6,531 nucleotides of DNA from Planctomycetota bacterium (GTDB lineage Bacteria > Planctomycetota > UBA8742 > SKZP01 > JAIOTL01). Where the stretch lies: contig JAIOTL010000009.1 of the NCBI GenBank assembly GCA_021106775.1, positions 1-6,531 on the forward strand. The letters run 5' to 3'. Made by a program: the position numbers and the translations under genes. Under the pieces are notes generated by a model, which saw only the letters and a list, made by a program, of their open reading frames with translations, did no database searches and had not been told where the DNA came from. Below, piece by piece: positions 1-6,224 of this stretch. Position 1 is the stretch's first letter, and each line of letters opens with the position of its first letter.

Positions 1-926
1 GCTTTGATGATGTCATTGTTGGTTCACAGCATGCTTATACTGGTGTAGTTCGCTCAGGTTCCGCATTTATTTTTTTTGGTAAATCAAACTGGAGCTCAAA
101 GATTGATGCAGAAAATGCTGACGTTGAACTAATTGGGAGTATCGTAATGAAGAGTTTTGGTGTTATCGTTTCCTCTGCAGGTGATTTTAATAATGATGGC
201 TATGATGATGTGATTGTTGGTGCAATTGGTAAAGCATACATCTTTTTGGGGTCATCAAATCCTTATTCAAAAATATATACTTCCAATGCTGATGTTATTT
301 TGATCGGTGAAAATCATGGGGACTTTTTCGGAACAAGGATTTCTAATGCTGGAGATTTCAACAATGACGGTTTCGATGATGTAATAGTTGGTTCACCAGA
401 ACATAATTATCCTGAGAATGCTGGTTGTGTATACATTTATTTCGGAAGTTCGAATCCCATTTCTTCTATAGAAGCAATAAATGCAGATATCAGAATTATA
501 GGAAACAACAGGTACTTCCGATTTGGTAGATGTATTAGTCTTGCAGGAGATTTTAATAAAGATGGGATAAGTGATTTAGTTATTAGTGAAGTGGGATTAT
601 CTCAAGTTTCGGCTGGGAATACGTATATTTTCTTTGGCAGTATCCATCCTCAATCATTAATGGATACTTATGATGCTAACATCAAAATAATTCGAACACA
701 TTCATATGACAACACTTGTTCTATAGTTTCCTCAGCCGGTGATTTCAATAATGACAGATACGACGATATTATAATTGGTTCTCCAGAATATTTTGATGGT
801 AAAGCTTATATTTTTTATGGAAAATCAAATTTCAATTCTCCTATTTCGATAATAAATGCAGACGTTACACTATATGACAGTAATCCTGGCACAAGGTTTG
901 GTGATGCGGTCGGTGGCGGAGAATAG
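1..926 (+). CDS. FG-GAP repeat (integrin alpha-like beta-propeller) protein, 5' truncated by window edge
   Basis: The frame is open from base 3, so the ATG at 147 is an internal Met and the real start lies outside the window. The visible part is 307 residues. It opens mid-repeat with FDDVIVGS and then shows four calcium-loop repeats of the form DFNxDxxxDxxxxG, with the loop Asp at residues 61, 118, 183 and 247 of the visible part (spacing 57, 65 and 64). Each is preceded by FG...S.AG-type strands and followed by a YIFFG-like strand. The fourth loop has Arg in place of Gly (DFNNDRYDD). These repeats form blades of integrin-alpha-like propellers, normally secreted or on the cell surface, binding Ca2+ and often involved in adhesion or carbohydrate contact; the specific ligand is unknown. 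The protein stops at TAG just after the start of another repeat (GTRFGDAV, then GGGE), with no C-terminal sorting or anchor domain. The gene is AT-rich compared with the enzyme genes nearby. Confidence 0.9.
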   Translation, partial: FDDVIVGSQHAYTGVVRSGSAFIFFGKSNWSSKIDAENADVELIGSIVMKSFGVIVSSAGDFNNDGYDDVIVGAIGKAYIFLGSSNPYSKIYTSNADVILIGENHGDFFGTRISNAGDFNNDGFDDVIVGSPEHNYPENAGCVYIYFGSSNPISSIEAINADIRIIGNNRYFRFGRCISLAGDFNKDGISDLVISEVGLSQVSAGNTYIFFGSIHPQSLMDTYDANIKIIRTHSYDNTCSIVSSAGDFNNDRYDDIIIGSPEYFDGKAYIFYGKSNFNSPISIINADVTLYDSNPGTRFGDAVGGGE

Positions 927-975
927 AACAGTTTTACGCTTTCTTACGAAAACGGCTCTGATAGAGATAAATTAT

Positions 976-1641
976 CTAAATCAATGCGAGTAATTCGGAG
1001 ACGAGTTTGCGGATGCCTTTGTAAATGTCGGCGATTCCGGGTCCGAGCATAAACGCGGGCGTGGTTACAACCTTATTCTCGGCATCCACCACACAATCGT
1101 CCACCGCACAATCCTGATGCGTATGCCCCAGAGATTCAACCGCTTTTGCAAGCTCCTTATATTGCGACCTCGGACCAAACGTCAACGTTATATTTTTGCC
1201 ATGATTTTGCGCAATCTTCGCAAGAGTCCCGGGAGCAATGCACATCGCACCAACCGGTTTTCCTGCTTCCAGAAATTTCCCAACAAACCTGTCAACATCA
1301 GCATTCACAGTCGCATCTGCCTGCTTTTGTCCAAAATCCGACAAATTCATCGCAGCACCAAATCCGCCTGGAATCACCACAGCATCAAACTCATTCACAT
1401 CCGCATGCGCAATATCCTTGATATTCATACGCGCTAGCCTGGCAGACTCCTTCAAAACATTGCGTTTCTCACCCGTGGGCGTTTCATCAAGATGATTTAT
1501 CTCAGCAAATTCAATGTTTGGCGCAACTGACACGAAATCAACTCCCGCTTGGTCAAGTGCCAGATACGTACACACTGTTTCGTAAATTTCAGAACCATCC
1601 TTCACGCCACAGCCAGAAAGTACAACTGCAATTTTTTTCAT
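976..1641 (-). CDS. elbB: ElbB-type DJ-1/PfpI family glyoxalase (isoprenoid biosynthesis glyoxalase ElbB)
   Basis: The 221-residue product matches the ElbB branch of the DJ-1/PfpI superfamily along its full length (E. coli ElbB is about 217 residues). Visible signatures are the N-terminal KKIAVVLSGCGVKDGSEI with Glu18 in the DGSE motif, the INHL segment near 48-51, KRNVL near 59-63, the PGGFGAA nucleophile-side loop at 91-97, the nucleophile elbow MCIAP with Cys134, and the C-terminal VDDCVVD...VVTTPAFM block. In this family a Cys/Glu pair handles reactive aldehydes; glyoxalase activity without cofactor has been reported for E. coli ElbB, and a link to isoprenoid synthesis is historical. It is cytoplasmic, with no signal peptide. 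The start is supported by AGGAGA (1646-1651 on the plus strand) four bases upstream of ATG. It is convergent with the FG-GAP gene (49 bp gap) and divergent from the lipoprotein gene. The family call is firm; the physiological substrate here is not known. Confidence 0.95.
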   Translation of the reverse strand: MKKIAVVLSGCGVKDGSEIYETVCTYLALDQAGVDFVSVAPNIEFAEINHLDETPTGEKRNVLKESARLARMNIKDIAHADVNEFDAVVIPGGFGAAMNLSDFGQKQADATVNADVDRFVGKFLEAGKPVGAMCIAPGTLAKIAQNHGKNITLTFGPRSQYKELAKAVESLGHTHQDCAVDDCVVDAENKVVTTPAFMLGPGIADIYKGIRKLVSELLALI

Positions 1642-1684
1642 AGCTTCTCCTGAACAATATGAAGTTTTTGTTGCTTAATGATTT

Positions 1685-1704
1685 GTGAATTTAGGTAAAT
1701 TCAC
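1685..1704. promoter_or_regulatory. Perfect 8+8 bp inverted repeat in divergent control region (candidate operator or 5'-UTR hairpin)
   Basis: GTGAATTT (1685-1692), a 4-base centre AGGT, then AAATTCAC (1697-1704) form a perfect inverted repeat between the divergent elbB and lipoprotein genes. Read on the minus strand, it begins about seven bases downstream of a TATACA hexamer (1712-1717), the best -10 candidate for elbB. It would therefore sit at the elbB transcription start, acting either as a repressor operator or as a short hairpin at the 5' end of the mRNA. The symmetry is read directly from the bases; the function is inference. Confidence 0.4.
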
Positions 1705-1711
1705 GGTTAAT

Positions 1712-1717
1712 TGTATA
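1712..1717 (-). promoter_or_regulatory. Candidate -10 element for elbB
   Basis: On the minus strand this reads TATACA, about 70 bases upstream of the elbB ATG. The -35 position 17 bases further upstream reads TTATGG, a weak match to TTGACA. The AT-rich setting makes chance hits likely, so this is tentative and is reported mainly because the inverted repeat lies immediately downstream of it. Confidence 0.25.
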
Positions 1718-1757
1718 AAAAAGTTTCAATATATCCATAAATTTTCGCTTCCACAGC

Positions 1758-1791
1758 TTGCGTTGTTTATAGATTTATTGATAATTTTAAT
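1758..1791 (+). promoter_or_regulatory. Candidate promoter region for the kelch lipoprotein gene
   Basis: Two overlapping sigma70-like pairings are visible: TTGCGT (1758-1763) with GATAAT (1780-1785), spacer 16, and TTGTTT (1763-1768) with TTTAAT (1786-1791), spacer 17. Either would start transcription 20-30 bases before the ribosome binding site at 1811-1815. The region is AT-rich, so neither pairing is strong evidence alone. Confidence 0.25.
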
Positions 1792-1821
1792 CAAAATACT
1801 TTCATTACATGAGGAAGTTAC

Positions 1822-3678
1822 ATGACTAAAAAGTTAATTATTTATTTCATGCTTTCGAATATTTTAGTTTTCGCATTTTCTTGTTCCGGCGGTGGGACTG
1901 GAGTTTCGATAAAAGTTACACCAACTTCCCACACTTACGGAACTGTTGCTGTGCCAAATTATGAAACTGCTGATTTTGTGATTAAGAACAGCAGTAAAGA
2001 AATATTTACCATAACTTCAATGCGCTTTTCGGGTGCAACACCAACTGAATTCTTCATCTCAGCAGGTGCATCAGTACCCAAGAATATCTATTCAAGGGGC
2101 GAAGTAATTATTACAATCAGATTTCAACCAAGAACAAAAGGACCAAAAAGTGCGCTGCTTGAAATCTTGCACACAAAACCAAATATGAATCCACTGACAA
2201 TTAATGTCAAAGGGAATGCAACCACTTTTCCACAGATTGAAGCTGATCCATTGAGTCACAACTTCGGTTCAATGTGGGTGCAAGGTATTGTCGACCATGA
2301 GTTCACAATACGAAGCACAGGTACAGAAGCACTCAACATTTCTGCCCTGACTATGGGTGGCATCAACGGTTCCGAATTTAAGATTGTTAATCCACCGACA
2401 GTTCCACTTATGATGGATCCTGGTAATGTTGAGAAATTTACAATTGAATGGACTTCAACAAATCCGCCTGGTGTCAAAAATGCTGCCCTTACAATCCAAC
2501 ACAACGCTGTTGGTTTTTCCACAGTCATTAATCTTACTGCAGATGCTACGCCATATATGCAACTTGAAATTACGACAACACGTCTTTCAAACGGTACAAG
2601 TTGGGAGACATATATCGATGATCTTGAGTCAACAGGCGGTAATGGAAACGAGATTTGGTCTGTGAAATCGGGCGATTTCCCGGCAGGTTTAGCAATCAAC
2701 CCACTCTCAGGTGAAATTACCGGAAAACCTGCTTATCCTGGAGCATACGACTTCACAATCGAAATTGATGACGGTATTTCATCTGATGAACAGCAATATC
2801 TGATAGATGTTGTTGGAAGTGCTACCTGGGAAGACGTAACTCCAAGCGGTTTCCTTGTGAAAGGCAGATCAGCAGTTGGCAGTCATGAGTTTAGGTTATT
2901 TTTCTTCGGAGGAACCAGCAACGGCAACGGAGTAACGGATATTAAGATTTTTGATACTCTAAACGATACATTCCAATCAGCAAGCAGCAGTCTACCCCAA
3001 GCACGCGAAAGAGCCTGTACAGCAACAATTGGTAATTATATTTACATCTTCGGAGGCAGGTCAAGCTCCTTTTCTACAGGAATGACAATTGGTTCTGTTG
3101 CAAAATATAACGCCACTACAAATTCAATAACTTCCGATGCATATATGCCTAATGGAGGTCAATATAACATGACATGTGGGATTCACGACGGTAAAGTATA
3201 TATCCTTGGCGGTGCTGCACCATACGATAAAAAGGTATATGAATTCACTCCAGGTTCTGGCGGAGGAAATGGTTCATGGACGACTAAGGGTGATTTACTC
3301 CTTGGAGCAGGGGCAATGGGTTTCGCAAGTTACAATATGAAAATGTACCTTTTTGGTGGTTATTTCTTTGGTTTAATGAACGAGGTTCGAGAATATGATG
3401 TAACCACAGGTGAAGCTGGCACTCCAGTTGGCAATACGATTCAAAGAACAGGCAGAATGCAGTATGGTTTAATTGTGGATTCAGCATACATGGTCGATAA
3501 TGTTGATAATTTACAGAAATTCAATTTCACAACATTTGCTGGGAACTCGGCGAACTATCCGGATTGCCCAATGACAACTACGTATTCTTATTCATCGCAA
3601 AATGTTGAATGTATGGGCAGAATTTACATAAACAAGGGTTATGAAGATTCAAACCAAATATACGCTTATACACCATAA
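1822..3678 (+). CDS. Predicted lipoprotein with two ASH-like domains, a putative Ig (He_PIG) domain and a kelch propeller
   Basis: The 618-residue protein starts with a lipoprotein signal: Lys3-Lys4, a hydrophobic stretch at 5-19, then AFS-Cys21 followed by SGGG. The lipobox is slightly atypical (Ala-Phe-Ser before Cys). Residues 29-134 and 137-243 are two tandem ASH/choice-of-anchor-D-type beta sandwiches, each opening with a PTSHTYGTV / PLSHNFGSM motif and closing with a xLTINVKGNAT / xVINLTADAT strand. Residues 246-331 resemble a putative Ig domain (IWSVKSGDFPAGL, then SGEITGKP and YDFTIEIDDG). Residues 335-618 form kelch blades with double Gly at 363-364, 411-412, 463-464 and 512-513, and weaker blades towards the C-terminus. 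It is probably anchored to the outer membrane or cell surface and used in binding; no catalytic residues are evident. The start is supported by GAGGA at 1811-1815, six bases before ATG. It is convergent with the next gene (42 bp gap). Confidence 0.88.
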   Translation: MTKKLIIYFMLSNILVFAFSCSGGGTGVSIKVTPTSHTYGTVAVPNYETADFVIKNSSKEIFTITSMRFSGATPTEFFISAGASVPKNIYSRGEVIITIRFQPRTKGPKSALLEILHTKPNMNPLTINVKGNATTFPQIEADPLSHNFGSMWVQGIVDHEFTIRSTGTEALNISALTMGGINGSEFKIVNPPTVPLMMDPGNVEKFTIEWTSTNPPGVKNAALTIQHNAVGFSTVINLTADATPYMQLEITTTRLSNGTSWETYIDDLESTGGNGNEIWSVKSGDFPAGLAINPLSGEITGKPAYPGAYDFTIEIDDGISSDEQQYLIDVVGSATWEDVTPSGFLVKGRSAVGSHEFRLFFFGGTSNGNGVTDIKIFDTLNDTFQSASSSLPQARERACTATIGNYIYIFGGRSSSFSTGMTIGSVAKYNATTNSITSDAYMPNGGQYNMTCGIHDGKVYILGGAAPYDKKVYEFTPGSGGGNGSWTTKGDLLLGAGAMGFASYNMKMYLFGGYFFGLMNEVREYDVTTGEAGTPVGNTIQRTGRMQYGLIVDSAYMVDNVDNLQKFNFTTFAGNSANYPDCPMTTTYSYSSQNVECMGRIYINKGYEDSNQIYAYTP

Positions 3679-3720
3679 GCGGATTATACTTGTTAGATAA
3701 TGGAAAATTGGTAACCTGTG

Positions 3721-4191
3721 CTAATTTGGGTGCTCAAGCTTAAAATTGACTTTGAGAATTCTCTCATAATTACGTTCTTCAAAGTTAAAATCCATGCAAA
3801 ACTCAAGCCAGAGCGATGATTCAGTTACTATCGGTTTCGAGAACCAAACACCCTTTTCAAGTGTGAAACCTTGCATTCCCTCAGAATAGAACGCTTTTAT
3901 CTCATTAGTGCCGGGAAACGGTCTCGTTCGCATAGAATCAATTGCCGGTCCAACTGTAAGAAAGTATTTGACATGCTCAAGCGGCATCATAATAATTTGA
4001 GAATTCTGATGACAGCGTAAAACATTCATCGATGAGTCTGATTTATCGATTTCTATTATGCGAATTTGATATATGGAATCATTATCGGATTTGAAACTTG
4101 ATGAATTATTATAATCGATAATATTGCCATATATTTTGAAATCGTCTTGATTCAAGAATTTCGCGATTAATGTAAATGTTCTTAAGTCCAT
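3721..4191 (-). CDS. Hypothetical protein of 156 residues
   Basis: I do not recognise a family. The product is a predicted cytoplasmic, mixed alpha/beta protein with no signal peptide or membrane segment. The N-terminal half alternates short hydrophobic strands with polar Asn/Ser/Asp-rich loops (about residues 20-55). The middle has LEHVKYFLTVGPAID (71-85), and the C-terminal half carries aromatic-rich strands (SLWLEF, 126-131) ending in ILKVNFKLEHPN. Coding is supported by the full-length open frame filling the gap between neighbours, and by AGGG (4197-4200 on the plus strand) five bases upstream of ATG. There is no competing longer frame on the other strand. It is convergent with the kelch lipoprotein gene and divergent from the epimerase-family gene, so it is probably a single-gene unit. 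It is AT-rich, like the surface-protein genes and unlike the enzyme genes. Confidence 0.65.
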   Translation of the reverse strand: MDLRTFTLIAKFLNQDDFKIYGNIIDYNNSSSFKSDNDSIYQIRIIEIDKSDSSMNVLRCHQNSQIIMMPLEHVKYFLTVGPAIDSMRTRPFPGTNEIKAFYSEGMQGFTLEKGVWFSKPIVTESSLWLEFCMDFNFEERNYERILKVNFKLEHPN

Positions 4192-4362
4192 AGATTCCCT
4201 TTGCCTCTGCTGAATTTTTTGAGGCTAATAATATTATTTTACTTTATAATCATACTTTTCATTGCATTAAAACGCATTTCGAAACTTTTAATCAGATTTT
4301 TCACCAATTTCGTTCCATTATTCTATTTTCAGACCCATAAGTGGTGAATTGGTTACTCATGC

Positions 4363-4390
4363 TTGTAAAAAACAAACATTGTGCTATAAA
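4363..4390 (+). promoter_or_regulatory. Sigma70-like promoter for the epimerase-family gene
   Basis: TTGTAA (4363-4368) and TATAAA (4385-4390) are separated by 16 bases and lie 26 bases before the ATG at 4416, leaving room for a short leader with the GAGG site. It is the best promoter-like pair in the 224 bp divergent gap. It lies inside the in-frame open stretch starting with GTG at 4341, which argues that the upstream extension is not translated. Confidence 0.45.
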
Positions 4391-4406
4391 TGGCGTAAAT
4401 TTTTGC

Positions 4407-4410
4407 GAGG
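4407..4410 (+). promoter_or_regulatory. Ribosome binding site that fixes the epimerase-family start at 4416
   Basis: GAGG is followed by five bases (TTGAA) and then ATG at 4416. The frame is open further upstream to a GTG at 4341, but that start has no comparable site and would add 25 residues not seen in this family, whose members normally begin just before the DHIGIAV motif. Confidence 0.7.
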
Positions 4411-4415
4411 TTGAA

Positions 4416-4820
4416 ATGCAGATAGATCATATCGGAATAGCGGTTACATCACTTGAGGAAGGAGCAAAATTCTATGCTGACGGGCTTGGGCTTGAAAAGC
4501 TTGAAACCGAAGTCGTGGAAGAGCAGAAAGTGCGCGTTCTGAAGCTCGAAATTACAGGAGTGCACATCGAATTGCTTGAGCCTTTGACCGAAAATGAAGG
4601 ACCAATCGGAAAATTTATCGAGAAAAACGGAGGTCGCGGCGGGATTCATCACATCGCGTACCGAGTTGACGATGTTGTACAGATGACTGAGCATATGAAA
4701 AGCCTCGGATACAAAGCGTTGTACGACGAGCCTAGGATTGGTGCTGGTGGACTCAAGATAATGTTTCTGCATCCAAAAGGCACTGCTGGTGTTCTCACCG
4801 CGCTTTGCCAGCATATCTAA
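4416..4820 (+). CDS. Methylmalonyl-CoA epimerase family protein (VOC superfamily) with a missing conserved Glu
   Basis: The 134-residue product has the length and tandem beta-alpha-beta-beta-beta layout of methylmalonyl-CoA epimerases, which interconvert (R)- and (S)-methylmalonyl-CoA in propionate metabolism. Visible family motifs are DHIGIAV (His5), VEEQKVRV (Glu36), HIELLEP (Glu52), GGIHHIAYRV (His79), PRIGAGG and the C-terminal FLHPKGTAGVL. His5, Glu52 and His79 fall on three of the four metal-ligand positions known from the family (His, Gln/Glu, His, Glu). At the fourth, usually the E of a GVLxELCQ-type ending, this protein has GVLTALCQ, giving Ala129. That Glu is also a proposed catalytic residue in the Propionibacterium enzyme, so activity is doubtful or altered. 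No mutase or propionyl-CoA carboxylase gene is in the window. The start is chosen at 4416 on ribosome-binding-site and family grounds. A related VOC isomerase or lyase is the main alternative. Confidence 0.85.
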   Translation: MQIDHIGIAVTSLEEGAKFYADGLGLEKLETEVVEEQKVRVLKLEITGVHIELLEPLTENEGPIGKFIEKNGGRGGIHHIAYRVDDVVQMTEHMKSLGYKALYDEPRIGAGGLKIMFLHPKGTAGVLTALCQHI

Positions 4821-4869
4821 TTGTTTTTGACACAAATATTATCTTTGTAGTAGTATTCATTTAATGGTT

Positions 4870-4960
4870 TTGTTGTCATTCCTGCAAAAGCAGGAATCCA
4901 GAAATTCATTAATATGTCTTGCTTCCGCTGGATTCCCAATCAAATTGGGAATGACAATAA
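4870..4960. repeat. Compound palindromic repeat (REP/dRS3-like, MITE-like) in a convergent gap
   Basis: Three levels of symmetry are visible. The outer arms TTGTCATTCC (4873-4882) and GGAATGACAA (4948-4957) are perfect inverses, extended by two more pairs across one G:T. The inner arms GGAATCCAG (4893-4901) and CTGGATTCC (4928-4936) are also perfect. Alternatively two local hairpins form: ATTCCTGC/GCAGGAAT with an AAAA loop (4878-4897) and ATTCCCAAT/ATTGGGAAT with a CAA loop (4932-4952). This pattern matches a well-known style of short dispersed repeat with GTCATTCC ends, and the hairpin cores resemble Neisseria dRS3 units (ATTCCC-N8-GGGAAT). It lies between two convergent genes and may work as a bidirectional terminator or mRNA 3'-end protector, although no U-run follows either hairpin. 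Copy number cannot be seen from one window. Confidence 0.8.
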
Positions 4961-4981
4961 CATTATTTCTAAACCACTACT

Positions 4982-6127
4982 TTATCTTTTGTCTTCTGCA
5001 ATATACTTTTGCAGACGTTTGAGACCTTCTTCGATGTTTTCAACCGAGTTGGCATAGGAAAAGCGTAGATGTCCTTCACCCTTTGTGCCGAAATCGATAC
5101 CTGGCGTAACTCCAACATGCGCCTTCTCAAGGATATCAAAGGCAAGCTTCAGTGAGTCGTGCCCTAGTGACAAATGTTCAGCCTTCACGAAAACATAGAA
5201 CGCACCCGTGGGTTCAACGCTGATTGTAAATCCCAGCTCTCGCAGTTTATTTATCATCAATTTTCGCCGCTCATCGTAGGTTTTCCGCATCCGTTCTATG
5301 TCTTCCTTAGCATGTTTCAACGCAGCGATTGCCGCCCATTGCGCAACAGAACCTGCACAGATGAAAAAACTCTGGTTCAGCTTCATAATTGTGTTCGCAT
5401 GTTTTTTCGGCACAATAATGTAGCCGATGCGCCAGCCAGTCATCGCATAAAGCTTGGAGAATCCGTTTAAGACGAAGCAATCATCGGTGTGCTGAAGAAT
5501 CGTGCCTGCATCTCCCTCATACGTCAGACCATGATAAATTTCGTCCGAAACCACGGTAATGCCAAGGTTCGCAATTGCTTTTAGATTTTCAGTTGAAATG
5601 ACCTGACCTGTCGGGTTTGAAGGAGAATTTATGAGAATCGCCCGTGTATTGCTGTCTACATGTGCTTTTAGTTCGTCAATATCATACTGAAATCCGTTCT
5701 CCTCGTGGACATCGATGTAATCGGGCAAACCACCAGCATATTTGATGAAGTTCGGATAGCAGGCATAATGCGGGTTTGAGAGCAGCACTTTTTCGTTGTT
5801 TTGCAGAATCGGCGAAAATGCAAGCAGTAGAGCGGGTGATGTGCCGGAAGTTACAAAAACCTGCTCAGGACTGACCTCAACGCCATATTTGCGTTGATAA
5901 TCCTCGCATATCGCTTCCCGAAGCTCGATGATGCCCATAGATGCGGTATAATGCGTCTTGTTGTCGCGCATTGCTTTGAGCGCAGCATCCTTCACGCATT
6001 CGGGTGTGTCAAAGTCCGGCTCACCAATCTCCAGATGAATTATATGTTTGCCTTGATGTTCCAACTCGGATGCGCGGTCAAGCACATCCATCACCATAAA
6101 CGATTTATAATCCCTGCAATCCGGCAT
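4982..6127 (-). CDS. Class I/II PLP-dependent aminotransferase (aspartate aminotransferase-like fold)
   Basis: The 381-residue product is full length for fold type I aminotransferases of the AAT-like I-alpha group. These move an amino group between an amino acid and a 2-oxo acid through a PLP Schiff base. Visible motifs in order are LEIGEPDFDTP (32-42), TSGTSPAL for cofactor phosphate contacts (93-100), the PLP-ring residues Asn171 in NPTG and Asp195/Tyr198 in SDEIY, the Schiff-base Lys225 in NGFSKLYAMTGWRIGY with Arg233, and Arg355 in LRFSYA for the substrate alpha-carboxylate. All catalytic residues are present. The substrate cannot be named from motifs; Asp, Ala, aromatic or branched-chain donors are all possible. 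It is cytoplasmic. The start is supported by GAGAGGAG just upstream (6131-6138 on the plus strand), with three bases between AGGAG and ATG. It lies 97 bp downstream of the effector-binding gene on the same strand and is convergent with the epimerase-family gene. Confidence 0.93.
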   Translation of the reverse strand: MPDCRDYKSFMVMDVLDRASELEHQGKHIIHLEIGEPDFDTPECVKDAALKAMRDNKTHYTASMGIIELREAICEDYQRKYGVEVSPEQVFVTSGTSPALLLAFSPILQNNEKVLLSNPHYACYPNFIKYAGGLPDYIDVHEENGFQYDIDELKAHVDSNTRAILINSPSNPTGQVISTENLKAIANLGITVVSDEIYHGLTYEGDAGTILQHTDDCFVLNGFSKLYAMTGWRIGYIIVPKKHANTIMKLNQSFFICAGSVAQWAAIAALKHAKEDIERMRKTYDERRKLMINKLRELGFTISVEPTGAFYVFVKAEHLSLGHDSLKLAFDILEKAHVGVTPGIDFGTKGEGHLRFSYANSVENIEEGLKRLQKYIAEDKR

Positions 6128-6224
6128 CTTCTCCTCTCAAACATTTTTCAATGCTTTATACAAAAACAGATGAATAATGCATATCCATTTATGATTTGAA
6201 ACAAAATTATATACGAATGCCGTG

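Larger units (their letters stand above)
4192..4415. other. AT-rich divergent intergenic region
   Basis: This 224 bp gap separates the 156-residue hypothetical gene (minus) from the epimerase-family gene (plus) and must hold both promoters. Only the plus-strand TTGTAA/TATAAA pair stands out. A 12 bp AT-only palindrome (AATAATATTATT, 4227-4238) lies on the side of the hypothetical gene, but such sequences arise easily by chance in DNA this AT-rich. No coding frame or RNA gene is seen. Confidence 0.5.

Noticed and set aside
147..149. ATG as the start of the FG-GAP gene
   Set aside because: The same frame is open from base 3 and encodes an earlier repeat (FDDVIVGS, then a FIFFGKSN strand), so the ATG is internal and the gene runs in from outside the window.
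965..977. AGATAA/TTATCT dyad as a terminator between the FG-GAP and elbB genes
   Set aside because: The loop would be one base, the stem is AT-only apart from one pair, it overlaps the elbB stop codon and no T-run follows.
1117..1495. Plus-strand open frames within elbB
   Set aside because: Their translations are low-complexity His/Ser/Gln/Pro-rich shadows of a well-conserved minus-strand gene.
1778..1794. FNR/CRP-like site TTGAT...ATCAA upstream of the lipoprotein gene
   Set aside because: The half sites are separated by seven bases, not the four required for FNR, and the DNA is AT-rich enough for this to be chance.
4227..4238. AT-only 12 bp palindrome as an operator
   Set aside because: Perfect AT-only palindromes of this size are frequent in such AT-rich intergenic DNA and nothing else supports a site.
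4341..4415. In-frame GTG start adding 25 residues to the epimerase-family protein
   Set aside because: It has no ribosome binding site, contains a likely promoter, and the added residues do not fit the family, while ATG at 4416 has GAGG at a good distance.
4449..4835. 128-residue open frame on the minus strand opposite the epimerase-family gene
   Set aside because: It is a reverse-strand shadow of a clearly recognisable gene and has no motif of its own.
4873..4957. CRISPR-like array from the paired hairpins
   Set aside because: There are only two non-identical hairpins in inverted arrangement, with no direct repeats or spacers and no cas genes; a palindromic dispersed repeat explains it.
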